Source: RPRB01 sp035543115
Lineage (GTDB): Bacteria; Myxococcota; Myxococcia; Myxococcales; Myxococcaceae
Length of the DNA: 64,000 nucleotides
NCBI GenBank assembly: GCA_035543115.1
Contig: DATKKF010000100.1
Coordinates: 26,740-90,739 of the forward strand
Direction of reading: 5' to 3'
Positions 8,371 to 16,951 of the stretch are shown here, one piece after another; the first letter of the stretch is position 1, and the number at the start of each line of letters is the position of its first letter. A program made the position numbers and the translations under genes. The notes below the pieces were generated by a model. The model was given only the letters and a program-made list of their open reading frames with translations. It searched no databases and was not told the origin of the DNA.

Positions 8371-8940
8371 ATGGTTGTCACCGTCGATCAGATCCGCGAG
8401 GGGGGCCTCTCCCTCGACGAGACGCTCTCGGAGAGCTTCCTCACCCACGCCCTCGCCGAGGTCAAGGACACCGGGTTCCGCCCGGATGGCCCCGCCCTGC
8501 TCCACGTGAGGCTCCAGAAGACCGGGAGCGGGGTGCTCCTGCGCGGCTCGACCGAGGTGGCGGTCCACACCCCCTGCCGCCGCTGCCTGGCCGACGTGCA
8601 CCTCGTGGTCCCGGTGAGCTTCGCCCTCAACCTGGTCTCCGAGGCCGCGCTCGCCCACGGCAAAGGCGAGGACGGCAAGGACGACGAGGAGAGGGAGCGG
8701 GCGGGGAGCTTCGATCTGGAGCGCGCCGACGAGGAGCTCTTCGACGGCAAGACCATCGATCTGGATCCGCTGGTGCGGGAACAGGTCCTGCTTGCGCTGC
8801 CGATGCACGCTGCCTGCGGCGAGGATTGCAAGGGCCTCTGCGGGAGCTGTGGCCAGAACCTCAACGAAGGACAGTGCGGTTGCGCCACGACCCAGGTAGA
8901 TCCCCGGCTCGCCGCGCTGAAGAACTTCAAGCTGAACTAG
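8371..8940 (+). CDS. DUF177/YceD family protein (23S rRNA accumulation factor)
   Basis: A 189-residue protein with the DUF177 layout: a beta-rich N-terminal half with the CRRCL motif (about residues 69-73), an acidic linker (GEDGKDDEER), the LDPLVREQVLLALPMH motif, and a C-terminal cysteine cluster, C-x3-C-x3-LC-x2-C, ending in CGC. YceD in E. coli affects 23S rRNA accumulation and is almost always encoded immediately before rpmF, as here (11-base gap). The cysteine cluster suggests zinc binding. No convincing Shine-Dalgarno precedes the ATG. Confidence 0.9.
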   Translation: MVVTVDQIREGGLSLDETLSESFLTHALAEVKDTGFRPDGPALLHVRLQKTGSGVLLRGSTEVAVHTPCRRCLADVHLVVPVSFALNLVSEAALAHGKGEDGKDDEERERAGSFDLERADEELFDGKTIDLDPLVREQVLLALPMHAACGEDCKGLCGSCGQNLNEGQCGCATTQVDPRLAALKNFKLN

Positions 8941-8951
8941 GAGCAGACGCC

Positions 8952-9134
8952 GTGGGAGTTCCCAAGAAAAGGACGTCCAGGATGCGCCGCGATCGCCGTC
9001 GCGCCGCCAACAACAACCTCCGCGTGGCGGTGCAGGTCATCTCCTGCCCGAACTGCAAGGAGCCGGTGCTTCCACATCGGGCGTGCAGCAGCTGCGGGCA
9101 CTACGCCGGGCGCGAGGTCGTTGCGACCAAGTAG
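8952..9134 (+). CDS. rpmF: 50S ribosomal protein L32
   Basis: A 60-residue basic protein starting at a GTG (GVPKKRTSRMRRDRRR). It carries the four-cysteine zinc ribbon of L32, CPNC at about residues 35-38 and CSSC at about 49-52, followed by GHYAGREVV. It belongs to the zinc-containing (C+) type, so no zinc-independent trait is seen here. The order DUF177-rpmF-fab genes is the common bacterial arrangement, but the usual next gene, plsX, is absent. Confidence 0.96.
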   Translation: MGVPKKRTSRMRRDRRRAANNNLRVAVQVISCPNCKEPVLPHRACSSCGHYAGREVVATK

Positions 9135-9239
9135 CCGCCGGCCCGTGGACGACGCGCAGAGTCAATTCCGCTGTGAACAAAACCCGAGCCTGGTGTGGCG
9201 CACGACTTTCCTGCGCGCTTGGGTCATGGTGACCCGCGC

Positions 9240-10223
9240 ATGAGACGCACCGCGATCCTGGGCACGGGCGCCTACGCACCCGACAAGATCCTCACCAACG
9301 CCGACTTGGAGAAGATGGTCAAGACCACGGATACGTGGATCACCGACCGGACCGGCATCAAGGAGCGGCGGATCGCCGCGCCAGGCGAGGTCACCTCGGA
9401 CATGGCGGTGAAGGCGGCCATCCGGGCGCTGGAGATGGCCCATACCCGGGCGGACGAGCTGGACCTGATCATCGTCGGGACCATCACCCCGGACATGCCG
9501 ATGCCGTCCTGCGCGGTGATGGTGCAGGCCAAGCTCGGAGCGAAGAAGGCCTTCGCCTTCGACCTCTCGGCGGCGTGCGCCGGCTCCCTGTACGGCATGT
9601 CCATCGCCGACCAGTACATCCGGAACGGAAGCGCCCGGCGAGCGCTGGTCATCGGCGCGGAGCTGCTGAGCCGGATCGTCGACTGGACCGACCGGAACAC
9701 CTGCGTGCTGTTCGGAGACGCCGCGGGGGCGATGGTGCTCGGGCCCTCGGAGGACCCCTCGCGCGGCATTCTCGGCATCCACCTGCACGCGGACGGCGAT
9801 GCGGCCCGCTTCCTCACCATCCCCGGCGGCGGCAGCCAGAACCCGCAGTCGGCCGAGGTGCTGGAGAAGAAGCTGAACAAGGTCGCGATGAACGGCCGCG
9901 AGGTCTACAAGTACGCGGTCCGCGCGCTGCCGGAGGCGGTGTTCGAGGCGCTCGGGGCGCAGGGCCTGGCCCCGGCCGACGTCACGCACCTCATCGGCCA
10001 CCAGGCCAACCTCCGCATCATCGAGTCGGTGTGCGACCGGCTCGGGCTGCCCATCGAGAAGTGCTGGGTCAACATCCACCGCTACGGCAACACCTCCTCG
10101 GCGTCGCTGCCCACGACGCTGGACGAGGCGAACCGCGCCGGCCGCCTCCGCCCGGGGGACATCATCGCGATGATGGCCATCGGCGCCGGCATGGCCTGGG
10201 GCGCGGGCGTGGTCCGATGGTAG
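9240..10223 (+). CDS. fabH: Beta-ketoacyl-ACP synthase III (FabH)
   Basis: A 327-residue condensing enzyme that starts fatty-acid elongation by joining an acyl-CoA to malonyl-ACP in the cytoplasm. The catalytic triad is visible: C113 in SAACAGSLYG, His in IGHQANLRI and Asn in HRYGNTSSAS. The ATG at 9240 gives the standard N-terminus (MRRTAILGTGAYAP); an in-frame GTG at 9195 would add 15 residues without support. fabD begins inside the last codons, so the genes are coupled. Whether it prefers straight or branched primers cannot be read from this sequence alone. Confidence 0.96.
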   Translation: MRRTAILGTGAYAPDKILTNADLEKMVKTTDTWITDRTGIKERRIAAPGEVTSDMAVKAAIRALEMAHTRADELDLIIVGTITPDMPMPSCAVMVQAKLGAKKAFAFDLSAACAGSLYGMSIADQYIRNGSARRALVIGAELLSRIVDWTDRNTCVLFGDAAGAMVLGPSEDPSRGILGIHLHADGDAARFLTIPGGGSQNPQSAEVLEKKLNKVAMNGREVYKYAVRALPEAVFEALGAQGLAPADVTHLIGHQANLRIIESVCDRLGLPIEKCWVNIHRYGNTSSASLPTTLDEANRAGRLRPGDIIAMMAIGAGMAWGAGVVRW

Positions 10224-11155
10224 CGACGGCGTTCCTCTTTCCGGGCCAGGGGAGCCAGGTGGTGGGGATGGGCAAGGCCCTGGCCCAGGCGTTCCCCGAG
10301 GCCCGGGCGGTGTTCCGGGCCGCGGACGATGCGCTGGGCGAGCCACTGTCACGGCTCTGCTTCGAGGGTCCCGAGTCCGAGCTGGTGCTGACCCGAAACA
10401 CCCAGCCGGCCATCCTCGCCACCTCCATCGCCGCGCACGCGGTGTGGACCGCGCGGGCCGAGCGGGCGGCGTTCGTCGCCGGGCACTCGCTCGGCGAGTA
10501 CTCCGCGCTGGTGGCCGCGGGCGCGCTCTCGCTGTCGGACGCGGTCCGGGCCGTCCGGGCCCGGGGCACCTTCATGCAGGAGGCGGTTCCTCCCGGCACC
10601 GGGGCCATGGCCGCAGTACTCGGGCTCGACGCCGGGCTGGTCTCCCGGATCTGCGCGGAGGCGGCCGGGACCGAGGTCGTCTCGCCGGCGAACTACAACG
10701 CGCCAGACCAGACGGTCATCGCCGGCCACGCCACCGCGGTGGAGCGGGCCTCGGCGAAGCTGCGCGAGGCGGGCGCCAAGCGGGTGGTGCCGCTGGCGGT
10801 GTCCGCCCCCTTTCACTGCGCGCTCATGGAGCCGGTGAAGCCGCGGCTGGCCGAGGTGCTGGCCCGCTGCACCGTGTCCGCGCCGCGCTCTCCGGTGGTG
10901 ACCAACGTGGAGGCGGCGCCGAACGCCGATGCCGCCCGGGTGGTGCCGCTCCTGCTCGCCCAGGTGAGCGCGCCGGTGCGCTGGGTCGAGTGCGTCCGCG
11001 CCCTGGCCGCCGCGGGTGTCACCCGGGTGGTGGAGCTCGGCCCGGGACGGGTGCTCGGGGGCCTGGTGAAGCGCATCTCGAAGGAGCTCGAGGTGCTCAA
11101 CGTGGAGGACCCGGCGAGCCTGGAGAAGGCGCTCGCCGCCGCCGAGGCCCCCTAG
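10217..11155 (+). CDS. fabD: Malonyl-CoA:ACP transacylase (FabD)
   Basis: A 312-residue acyltransferase that loads malonyl onto ACP. Diagnostic motifs are GQGSQ (residues 10-14), the nucleophile S91 in GHSLGEYSAL and the catalytic His in APFHCALM (about residue 198). Length is typical. The ATG at 10217 overlaps the fabH stop by 7 bases, which argues for translational coupling. The next gene, fabG, follows after 23 bases. Confidence 0.96.
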   Translation: MVATAFLFPGQGSQVVGMGKALAQAFPEARAVFRAADDALGEPLSRLCFEGPESELVLTRNTQPAILATSIAAHAVWTARAERAAFVAGHSLGEYSALVAAGALSLSDAVRAVRARGTFMQEAVPPGTGAMAAVLGLDAGLVSRICAEAAGTEVVSPANYNAPDQTVIAGHATAVERASAKLREAGAKRVVPLAVSAPFHCALMEPVKPRLAEVLARCTVSAPRSPVVTNVEAAPNADAARVVPLLLAQVSAPVRWVECVRALAAAGVTRVVELGPGRVLGGLVKRISKELEVLNVEDPASLEKALAAAEAP

Positions 11156-11178
11156 AGGGTCTCGCGAGGGAACGGACG

Positions 11179-11913
11179 ATGGACTTCACCGGAAAGGTCG
11201 TTCTGGTCACCGGCGGCTCGCGGGGCATCGGCCGGGCCTGCGCCGTCGCCTTCGGAAAGGCCGGGGCCACGGTGGTGCTCACCTACGCCGGGAACGAGGC
11301 CGCGGCCGCCGAGGCGGTGGCGGCGAGCGGATCGAATGCTCGGAGCATGAAGTTCGACGTGGCCAACACCGCGGCCTGCGCGGCGGCGGTGGACGAGGTG
11401 GTGAAGGGCGCCGGGCGGCTGGACGTGCTGGTGAACAACGCGGGCGTCGCCATCGACGGGCTCGCCGTCCGGGTCAAGGACGAGGACTGGGACCGGACAC
11501 TGGACACCAACCTCAAGGGCGCGTTCGCGCTCTGCCGCGCCGCGGCGCGGCCGATGATGAAGCAACGGTCGGGCGCCATCGTGAACCTCACCTCCGTCGT
11601 GGGGGAGATGGGAAACGTGGGCCAGGCCGCCTACGCAGCGAGCAAGGCCGGTCTCATCGGGCTCACCAAGTCGCTCGCCCGGGAGCTGGCGAGCCGGAAC
11701 ATCCGGGTGAACGCGGTCTCGCCGGGGATCATCGACACCGACATGACCGCGGGGCTATCCGCCGAGCTCAAGGCGAAGATGACCAAGGCCATCCCGCTGG
11801 GCCGCCTGGGCACTGCGGACGAGGTGGCGAAGGCGGTGCTGTTCCTCGCCGGTGACGCGGCGTCCTACGTGACGGGTGAGGTCCTGAAGGTGAACGGCGG
11901 CATGTACATGTAG
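11179..11913 (+). CDS. fabG: 3-oxoacyl-ACP reductase (FabG)
   Basis: A 244-residue short-chain dehydrogenase that reduces 3-oxoacyl-ACP with NADPH. It shows the Rossmann motif TGGSRGIG (11-18), NNAG (about 86-89) and the catalytic S139-Y152-K156 set. The C-terminus ends NGGMYM, as in many FabG proteins. A purine-rich GGGAACGG lies just before the ATG. Being inside the fab cluster separates it from the many other SDR enzymes with similar motifs. Confidence 0.95.
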   Translation: MDFTGKVVLVTGGSRGIGRACAVAFGKAGATVVLTYAGNEAAAAEAVAASGSNARSMKFDVANTAACAAAVDEVVKGAGRLDVLVNNAGVAIDGLAVRVKDEDWDRTLDTNLKGAFALCRAAARPMMKQRSGAIVNLTSVVGEMGNVGQAAYAASKAGLIGLTKSLARELASRNIRVNAVSPGIIDTDMTAGLSAELKAKMTKAIPLGRLGTADEVAKAVLFLAGDAASYVTGEVLKVNGGMYM

Positions 11914-12044
11914 AGGGGCGTGGGCTATACCGCGCGCGCTCCGGGGGTTGCCCGCGGGACCTGTCAGCGACTTCCCAGGTCCCCCGGTCGCGTCCCCCGA
12001 ACAGTTCGGCAGCACTTCGACAGAGAAGGAACCGGAGGAATCAG

Positions 12045-12287
12045 ATGGCGACGAGTGCAATCGAGGCCAAGGTCAAGTCGATCATCGCCGACCAGCTGGG
12101 CGTCGGTGAGGACGAGATCAAGCCCGAGTCCTCCTTCATCGAGGATCTCGGAGCGGACAGCCTGGACATCGTCGAGCTGGTGATGGCGATGGAGGAGGAG
12201 TTCGAGGTGGAGATCCCGGACGAGGAGGCGGAGAACATCAAGACCGTCGGGGACGCCATCAACTACATCAACACCCACAAGAAGTAG
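12045..12287 (+). CDS. acpP: Acyl carrier protein
   Basis: An 80-residue, strongly acidic protein that carries acyl chains on a phosphopantetheine arm attached to S39 of the GADSLDIVE motif. Length and the EEFEVEIPDEEAE recognition helix are typical of fatty-acid ACP. A strong ribosome-binding site, GGAGG, is about 7 bases before the ATG, and the 131-base gap after fabG may hold its own promoter, in line with the high ACP demand. fabF follows after 35 bases. Confidence 0.97.
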   Translation: MATSAIEAKVKSIIADQLGVGEDEIKPESSFIEDLGADSLDIVELVMAMEEEFEVEIPDEEAENIKTVGDAINYINTHKK

Positions 12288-12322
12288 CGCTGGCCCGGGG
12301 ACCGGAGCTAGGTCTTTCGCCC

Positions 12323-13582
12323 ATGTCGAACCGTCGCGTCGTCGTCACTGGAACCGGACTCATCACCGCCCTGGGAACCGGCGTGGAGAAGAACTGGCAG
12401 GCCATGCTGGCCGGCAAGTCCGGGGTGGGCCCCATCACCCGGTTCGATGCCAGTGGCATCGACGCACGCATCGCCGCCGAGGTGAAGGACTTCGTGCCCG
12501 AGGAGTGGATCGACCGGCGCGAGGCCCGCCGGATGGACCTCTACGCGCAGTACGCGATGGCAGCGACCGACATGGCGGTGAAGGAGAGCGGCATCCCCAT
12601 CGGCTCCGACAAGCCGCACGGCTACACCCCGGAGAAGGTGGGGGTCATCATCGGCTCGGGCATCGGCGGGCTGGGCTCGCTCGAGGAGCAGCACAAGAAG
12701 GCGTTGGAGAAGGGCTTCGACCGGCTCTCTCCGTTCTTCATCCTCCAGATGATCATCAACATGGCCCCCGGCCTGGTGACCATCAAGTACGGGTGCAAGG
12801 GACCGAACTGGTCGCCGGTGTCGGCCTGCTCGACCTCTGCCCACGCCATCGGCGAGGCGGTGAAGTCGATCCGCATCGGGGAGACCGAGGCGATGATCGC
12901 CGGAGGCGCCGAGGCGGCCATCACCCCGCTGGGCATCGGCGGGTTCGCGGCGATGAAGGCCCTCTCCACCCGCAACGACGACCCGGCGCGCGCCAGCCGT
13001 CCGTTCGACAAGGACCGCGACGGCTTCGTCGAGGGCGAGGGCGCGGGCATCGTGGTGCTCGAGGAGCTGGAGCACGCGCGCCGCCGCGGGGCGAACATCC
13101 TGGCCGAGGTGGCCGGGTACGGCGCCAACTCCGACGCGCACCACGTGACCGCGCCTGCCCCCGAGGGCGAGGGCGCCGCGCGGTGCATGCGCCTGGCGCT
13201 GGCCGATGCGGGGATGCGGCCGGAGGACGTGGGGTACCTGAACGCGCACGGCACCTCGACCCCCTTCAACGACGCCAACGAGACCAAGGCGATCAAGACG
13301 GTCTTCGGCCCGCACGCGAAGAAGATGCTGATCAGCTCCACCAAGTCGATGACCGGGCACATGCTCGGCGCGGCCGGCGGCGCCGAGGCGGTGGTGAGCG
13401 TCCTCGCGCTGACCCGCGGGGTGATTCCCCCGACCATCAACTACAGCACGCCCGATCCCGAGTGCGACCTGGACTACGTGCCCAACGTGCCGCGCGAGGT
13501 CCGGGTGGACGCGGTGATGAGCAACAGCTTCGGGTTCGGCGGGACGAACGCGGTGCTGCTGTTCAGGCGGTACAGCAAGTAA
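12323..13582 (+). CDS. fabF: Beta-ketoacyl-ACP synthase II (FabF)
   Basis: A 419-residue elongating condensing enzyme. The catalytic Cys169 is in VSACSTSAHA, and the two histidines are in NAHGTSTPFND and SMTGHMLGAAGG. It ends with the family's SNSFGFGGTNA glycine loop. Length and N-terminus (MSNRRVVVTG) are standard. It follows acpP closely and is the last fatty-acid gene of the cluster. Confidence 0.97.
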   Translation: MSNRRVVVTGTGLITALGTGVEKNWQAMLAGKSGVGPITRFDASGIDARIAAEVKDFVPEEWIDRREARRMDLYAQYAMAATDMAVKESGIPIGSDKPHGYTPEKVGVIIGSGIGGLGSLEEQHKKALEKGFDRLSPFFILQMIINMAPGLVTIKYGCKGPNWSPVSACSTSAHAIGEAVKSIRIGETEAMIAGGAEAAITPLGIGGFAAMKALSTRNDDPARASRPFDKDRDGFVEGEGAGIVVLEELEHARRRGANILAEVAGYGANSDAHHVTAPAPEGEGAARCMRLALADAGMRPEDVGYLNAHGTSTPFNDANETKAIKTVFGPHAKKMLISSTKSMTGHMLGAAGGAEAVVSVLALTRGVIPPTINYSTPDPECDLDYVPNVPREVRVDAVMSNSFGFGGTNAVLLFRRYSK

Positions 13583-13689
13583 TCGCCCGGCGAAGGAACT
13601 CCGCTCGCCGACCGGGTGCCGCCGTACGTGGCGCCGACCGGAGGGCGGATGGTCAGCCGCCGGCGGAGCCTGGTGGTTACAGTTGTCCC

Positions 13690-14208
13690 ATGGCTCTCTA
13701 TCCGATGGTCCAAGAGATGCAGAAGCTGCTCGGTCAGATGACCACCTGGATCGACAAGGCCGAGGCCCATGCCGCGGCCAAGGGGTACGATCCGGCCCTG
13801 CTGCTCCAGGCACGCCTGGCGCCGGACATGTTCCCGCTCGTGCGCCAGTTCCAGAACGCCTGCGACAGCGCCAAGTTCGCCGCCGCGTTCACTGCCGGCA
13901 AGGAGCCGCCGTCCCATCCGGACACCGAGCAGACCTTCGCCGAGATCCGGACTCGCATCGCCTCGGTCATCGAGTACCTCGGCACCTTCACCGCGGCGGA
14001 CTTCGAGGGGGCGGACGCCCGGGTGGTGAAGCGCCCCCGCTGGGAGGGCAAGTCGATGCGCGCGACCGACTACTTCCTCGAGCAGGGGATGCCGAACTTC
14101 TTCTTCCACCTCACGACGGCGTACGCGATCCTCCGCCACAACGGGGTGGAGCTGGGCAAGCGCGACTACCTCGGCAAGCTCAGCTTCCGCCAGCCGCCGG
14201 CGGCCTGA
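13690..14208 (+). CDS. DUF1993 family protein
   Basis: A 172-residue protein resembling the DUF1993 family, small helical proteins related to the DinB four-helix fold. Visible features are the N-terminal MVQEMQKLLGQMTTWIDKAEAHAA helix, ARLAPDMFPL, and the C-terminal FFFHLTTAYAILRHNGVELGKRDYLG motif typical of the family. No biochemical role is established to my knowledge. It converges with the prephenate dehydratase gene and their 3' ends overlap by 29 bases. A short purine-poor leader gives no clear ribosome-binding site. Confidence 0.8.
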   Translation: MALYPMVQEMQKLLGQMTTWIDKAEAHAAAKGYDPALLLQARLAPDMFPLVRQFQNACDSAKFAAAFTAGKEPPSHPDTEQTFAEIRTRIASVIEYLGTFTAADFEGADARVVKRPRWEGKSMRATDYFLEQGMPNFFFHLTTAYAILRHNGVELGKRDYLGKLSFRQPPAA

Positions 14209-14728
14209 GCACCGCGAAGCGGGTGGTGTTCTCCGGGTCGTCCTCGATGCCCGTGGCGAGCACGGTGAGCCCGTGAATCTCCCCGGCCCGGGCGCTGGCG
14301 ATGACCGCGGAGGACGGGTCGCGCTCCTCGGCCAGCTGCCGCGCGGCGCCCGAGGTGGTGCTGCGCGAGATCCGCTCCCAGCCGTGCTGCTCGAGCAGAC
14401 GGCTGCACTGGGCCAGCGCCTGCGGATGGGACGCCACCCGCCGGATGTCGGCGAGCCGCGCGCCCGGCACGGCGAGCAGGTTCTGGCGGACCCGGAGCGC
14501 GAGGCGGTCGGCGACCTGAAGGCGTGAGCGGGCAAGGAGCCGGACCACCTCTTCGACCATGCCGGCGCGCGAGTTGTGGAGCGGGACGACCCCTCGCTCC
14601 GCCTCGCCCCGCTCGACGGCCTCGAAGACCGCGGCGAAGGAAGGGCAGGGGACGGGCTCGGCCCCGGGCAGCATCCGCGCCGCCTCCTCACCGAACGCCC
14701 CGGGCTCACCGGCGTACGCCACCTTCAC
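14180..14728 (-). CDS. Stand-alone prephenate dehydratase domain
   Basis: A 182-residue protein matching the full prephenate dehydratase catalytic domain and nothing else. The N-terminal VAYAGEPGAFGEEAA, the VVPLHNS segment (usually PIENS), SHPQALAQC (100-108) and the essential TTRF motif (168-171) are all present. It would convert prephenate to phenylpyruvate for phenylalanine synthesis. It has no chorismate mutase or ACT domain; these are in the gene immediately upstream, whose stop overlaps this GTG start in GTGA. It may therefore work in a complex with that protein, which would supply feedback control. Confidence 0.88.
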   Translation of the reverse strand: MKVAYAGEPGAFGEEAARMLPGAEPVPCPSFAAVFEAVERGEAERGVVPLHNSRAGMVEEVVRLLARSRLQVADRLALRVRQNLLAVPGARLADIRRVASHPQALAQCSRLLEQHGWERISRSTTSGAARQLAEERDPSSAVIASARAGEIHGLTVLATGIEDDPENTTRFAVLRPPAAGGS

Positions 14729-15603
14729 CCGTCACCCCGGTGCGCCGGGTACGAGCCGACGACCCGGACGTCGGCGTGCGCCCGGGCCTCCTCCAGCGCC
14801 CGCGAGACAGGTTGCCCGGCGGCGTGGCCTTCCATGTCGATGAAGAAGCGGAACCGCGGCGGGGTGCCCGGCACCGGGCGTGACTCGATGCGGGTGAGAT
14901 TCACCCCGTGACGCGCGAACGACTGCAGCACCTCGCCGAGGGCCCCCGCGCGATCGGCCAGCGTCACGATGACCGAGGTCTTGCACGGCGCGTCCTCGGA
15001 GACCGCCGGTGGCTCCCGGCCAATCTCGACGTAGCGGGTGTAGTGCTCGTCGTCCCGCTGGAGCTGCTCGCCGCTGATCACCAGGCCCGCTCCGGCCAGG
15101 AGGTCCATCGTCCGCGTCGAGCCTTCCTCGGTGCTCTCCAGCGGCAGCAGCGCCACGTCCGCCCGCCCCGAGCGCACCGCCTCCACCGCCTCGGCGAGCG
15201 TCGGATGACCTTCGAGCAACGCGCCCCCGCGCCGGCCGCCGTAGCGTGCCTGCGCCGCGAGCTGCCCCGGGCTGCCCTCCACCCCCTGGAACGCGACCCG
15301 CAACGGAACCGTCTCCAGCTCGAGGAGATGGGTCTGCTGCTGCGAGACGGACATGTCGATGATCAGCCGGTAAAGCCGCTCCGACTGATGTGCGTCGAGC
15401 CCCAGCTCGGTCGCCGTCTCGCGTGCCCGGCGGAGCACCACCGCCTCCCGCACCGGGTCTCGCAACGGCACCGCCGCGGCGATCTTCGCCCGCGCCGCCT
15501 GCTGTCCGAGTACCTGCCGCTCCCGGAGGAGGGCGAGGAGCGAGCGGTCCAGCGCCTCGATGGCCTGGCGAATGCGGGCGAGCTCGGCGTCCTGGTCGTC
15601 CAC
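14725..15603 (-). CDS. Chorismate mutase-ACT protein with a half-deleted prephenate dehydratase domain (PheA-like)
   Basis: A 292-residue protein, about 94 shorter than E. coli PheA. Residues 1-95 form an AroQ-type chorismate mutase (RIRQAIEALDRSLLALL, RDPVREAVVL). Residues 101-197 resemble the first lobe of prephenate dehydratase (VAFQGVEGSPGQLAA, LLPLESTEEGS) joined directly to its last strand (HYTRYVEIG); the second lobe is missing. Residues 205-290 are an ACT domain with GALGEVLQSFARHGVNLTRIESRP. It probably keeps mutase and phenylalanine-sensing roles, with dehydration done by the next gene. The GTG start at 15603 gives the standard mutase N-terminus. Confidence 0.85.
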   Translation of the reverse strand: MDDQDAELARIRQAIEALDRSLLALLRERQVLGQQAARAKIAAAVPLRDPVREAVVLRRARETATELGLDAHQSERLYRLIIDMSVSQQQTHLLELETVPLRVAFQGVEGSPGQLAAQARYGGRRGGALLEGHPTLAEAVEAVRSGRADVALLPLESTEEGSTRTMDLLAGAGLVISGEQLQRDDEHYTRYVEIGREPPAVSEDAPCKTSVIVTLADRAGALGEVLQSFARHGVNLTRIESRPVPGTPPRFRFFIDMEGHAAGQPVSRALEEARAHADVRVVGSYPAHRGDG

Positions 15604-15690
15604 GGGGCCCCGGAGTCTCGCACTCCCCGTGCCCCGGGAGCCATCGTTCCCCCCGAGCGGCCGTCCGGGGCCTCTGCTATGAGGCCGCCC

Positions 15691-16944
15691 ATGGAGAACA
15701 CCCGCCCCCTCGCCCAGGTGGACCCGGACATCGCGGCCCTGGTCCGCAAGGAGACCGAGCGCCAGGAGGAGGGGCTGGAGCTCATCGCCTCGGAGAACTT
15801 CGTCAGCCCCGCGGTGATGGAGGCTGTGGGCTCGACGCTGACCAACAAGTACGCCGAGGGTTACCCCGGCAAGCGCTACTACGGCGGCTGCGAGGTGGTG
15901 GACCAGGTGGAGACCCTGGCCATCGAGCGGGCGAAGAGGCTGTTCGGTGCCGAGGCGGCGAACGTGCAGCCCCACTCGGGGAGCCAGGCCAACATGGCCG
16001 CGTACATGTCCGTGCTGCAGCCCGGCGAGACCATTCTCAGCCTGGACCTCAACTCCGGCGGCCACCTCACGCACGGGATGGCGCTCAACTTCTCCGGCAA
16101 GCTCTACAGGGTCGTGCACTACGGTCTGGACCGCACCACCGAGCGCATCGACCTCGGGCAGGTGCAGTCGCTGGCCAGGGAGCACCGGCCGAAGGTCATC
16201 GTCGTCGGCGCCTCCGCCTACCCCCGGGTTCTGGAGTTCGCCGCGTTCCGCGAGGTCGCCGACAGCGTCGGGGCGGTGCTGCTGGTGGACATGGCGCACA
16301 TCGCCGGCCTGGTCGCGGCCGGCATCCACCCCTCGCCGGTTCCGCTGGCCGAGCTGGTCACCACCACCACCCACAAGACGCTCCGCGGGCCTCGGGGCGG
16401 CCTGGTGCTCTCCAAGGAGCCGTTCGCCAAGGCGGTGAACAGCAACATCTTCCCCGGCATCCAGGGCGGCCCGCTGATGCACGTGATCGCCGGGAAGGCG
16501 GTCGCCTTCCACGAGGCGCTCCAGCCGGGGTTCGCCGCTTACCAGCGGCAGATCGTGGTCAACGCCAAGGCGCTGGCCGAGGCACTGCAGCGGGGTGGGC
16601 TGCGGCTGGTCTCGGGAGGCACGGACACCCATCTGATGCTGGTGGACCTGCGCCCGAAGAAGCTCACCGGCAAGGTGGCCGAGGCGGTGCTGGGGAAGGC
16701 GGCGATCACCGTCAACAAGAACATGATCGCCTTCGACCCCGAGAAGCCGATGGTCACCTCGGGTATCCGCATCGGGACGCCGGCGCTCACCACCCGCGGG
16801 ATGAAGGAGGCCGAGATGGCCACCGTGGGCGCGCTGATCGTCGAGGCGCTGGACCACGCCGCCGAGGAGGCGGCGCTCGCCCGGGTGGCGGGCAAGGTGC
16901 ACGAGCTGGTGAAGGGCTTCCCGCTCTACGCCTCGCGGCTGTAG
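15691..16944 (+). CDS. glyA: Serine hydroxymethyltransferase
   Basis: A 417-residue PLP enzyme, the same length as E. coli GlyA. It interconverts serine and glycine and supplies methylene-tetrahydrofolate. The PLP lysine is K229 in TTTTHKTLRGPRGG; LIASENF, YAEGYPGKRYYGG and NVQPHSGSQAN are also intact. An in-frame ATG at 15679 would add four residues. It runs with nrdR 7 bases downstream. One-carbon units from this enzyme feed nucleotide synthesis, in keeping with the neighbouring nrdR. Confidence 0.97.
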   Translation: MENTRPLAQVDPDIAALVRKETERQEEGLELIASENFVSPAVMEAVGSTLTNKYAEGYPGKRYYGGCEVVDQVETLAIERAKRLFGAEAANVQPHSGSQANMAAYMSVLQPGETILSLDLNSGGHLTHGMALNFSGKLYRVVHYGLDRTTERIDLGQVQSLAREHRPKVIVVGASAYPRVLEFAAFREVADSVGAVLLVDMAHIAGLVAAGIHPSPVPLAELVTTTTHKTLRGPRGGLVLSKEPFAKAVNSNIFPGIQGGPLMHVIAGKAVAFHEALQPGFAAYQRQIVVNAKALAEALQRGGLRLVSGGTDTHLMLVDLRPKKLTGKVAEAVLGKAAITVNKNMIAFDPEKPMVTSGIRIGTPALTTRGMKEAEMATVGALIVEALDHAAEEAALARVAGKVHELVKGFPLYASRL

Positions 16945-16951
16945 GAGCTGA

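Noticed and set aside
15604..15690. A phenylalanine leader peptide before the chorismate mutase gene
   Set aside because: No short frame with Phe codons is present between the mutase start and glyA.
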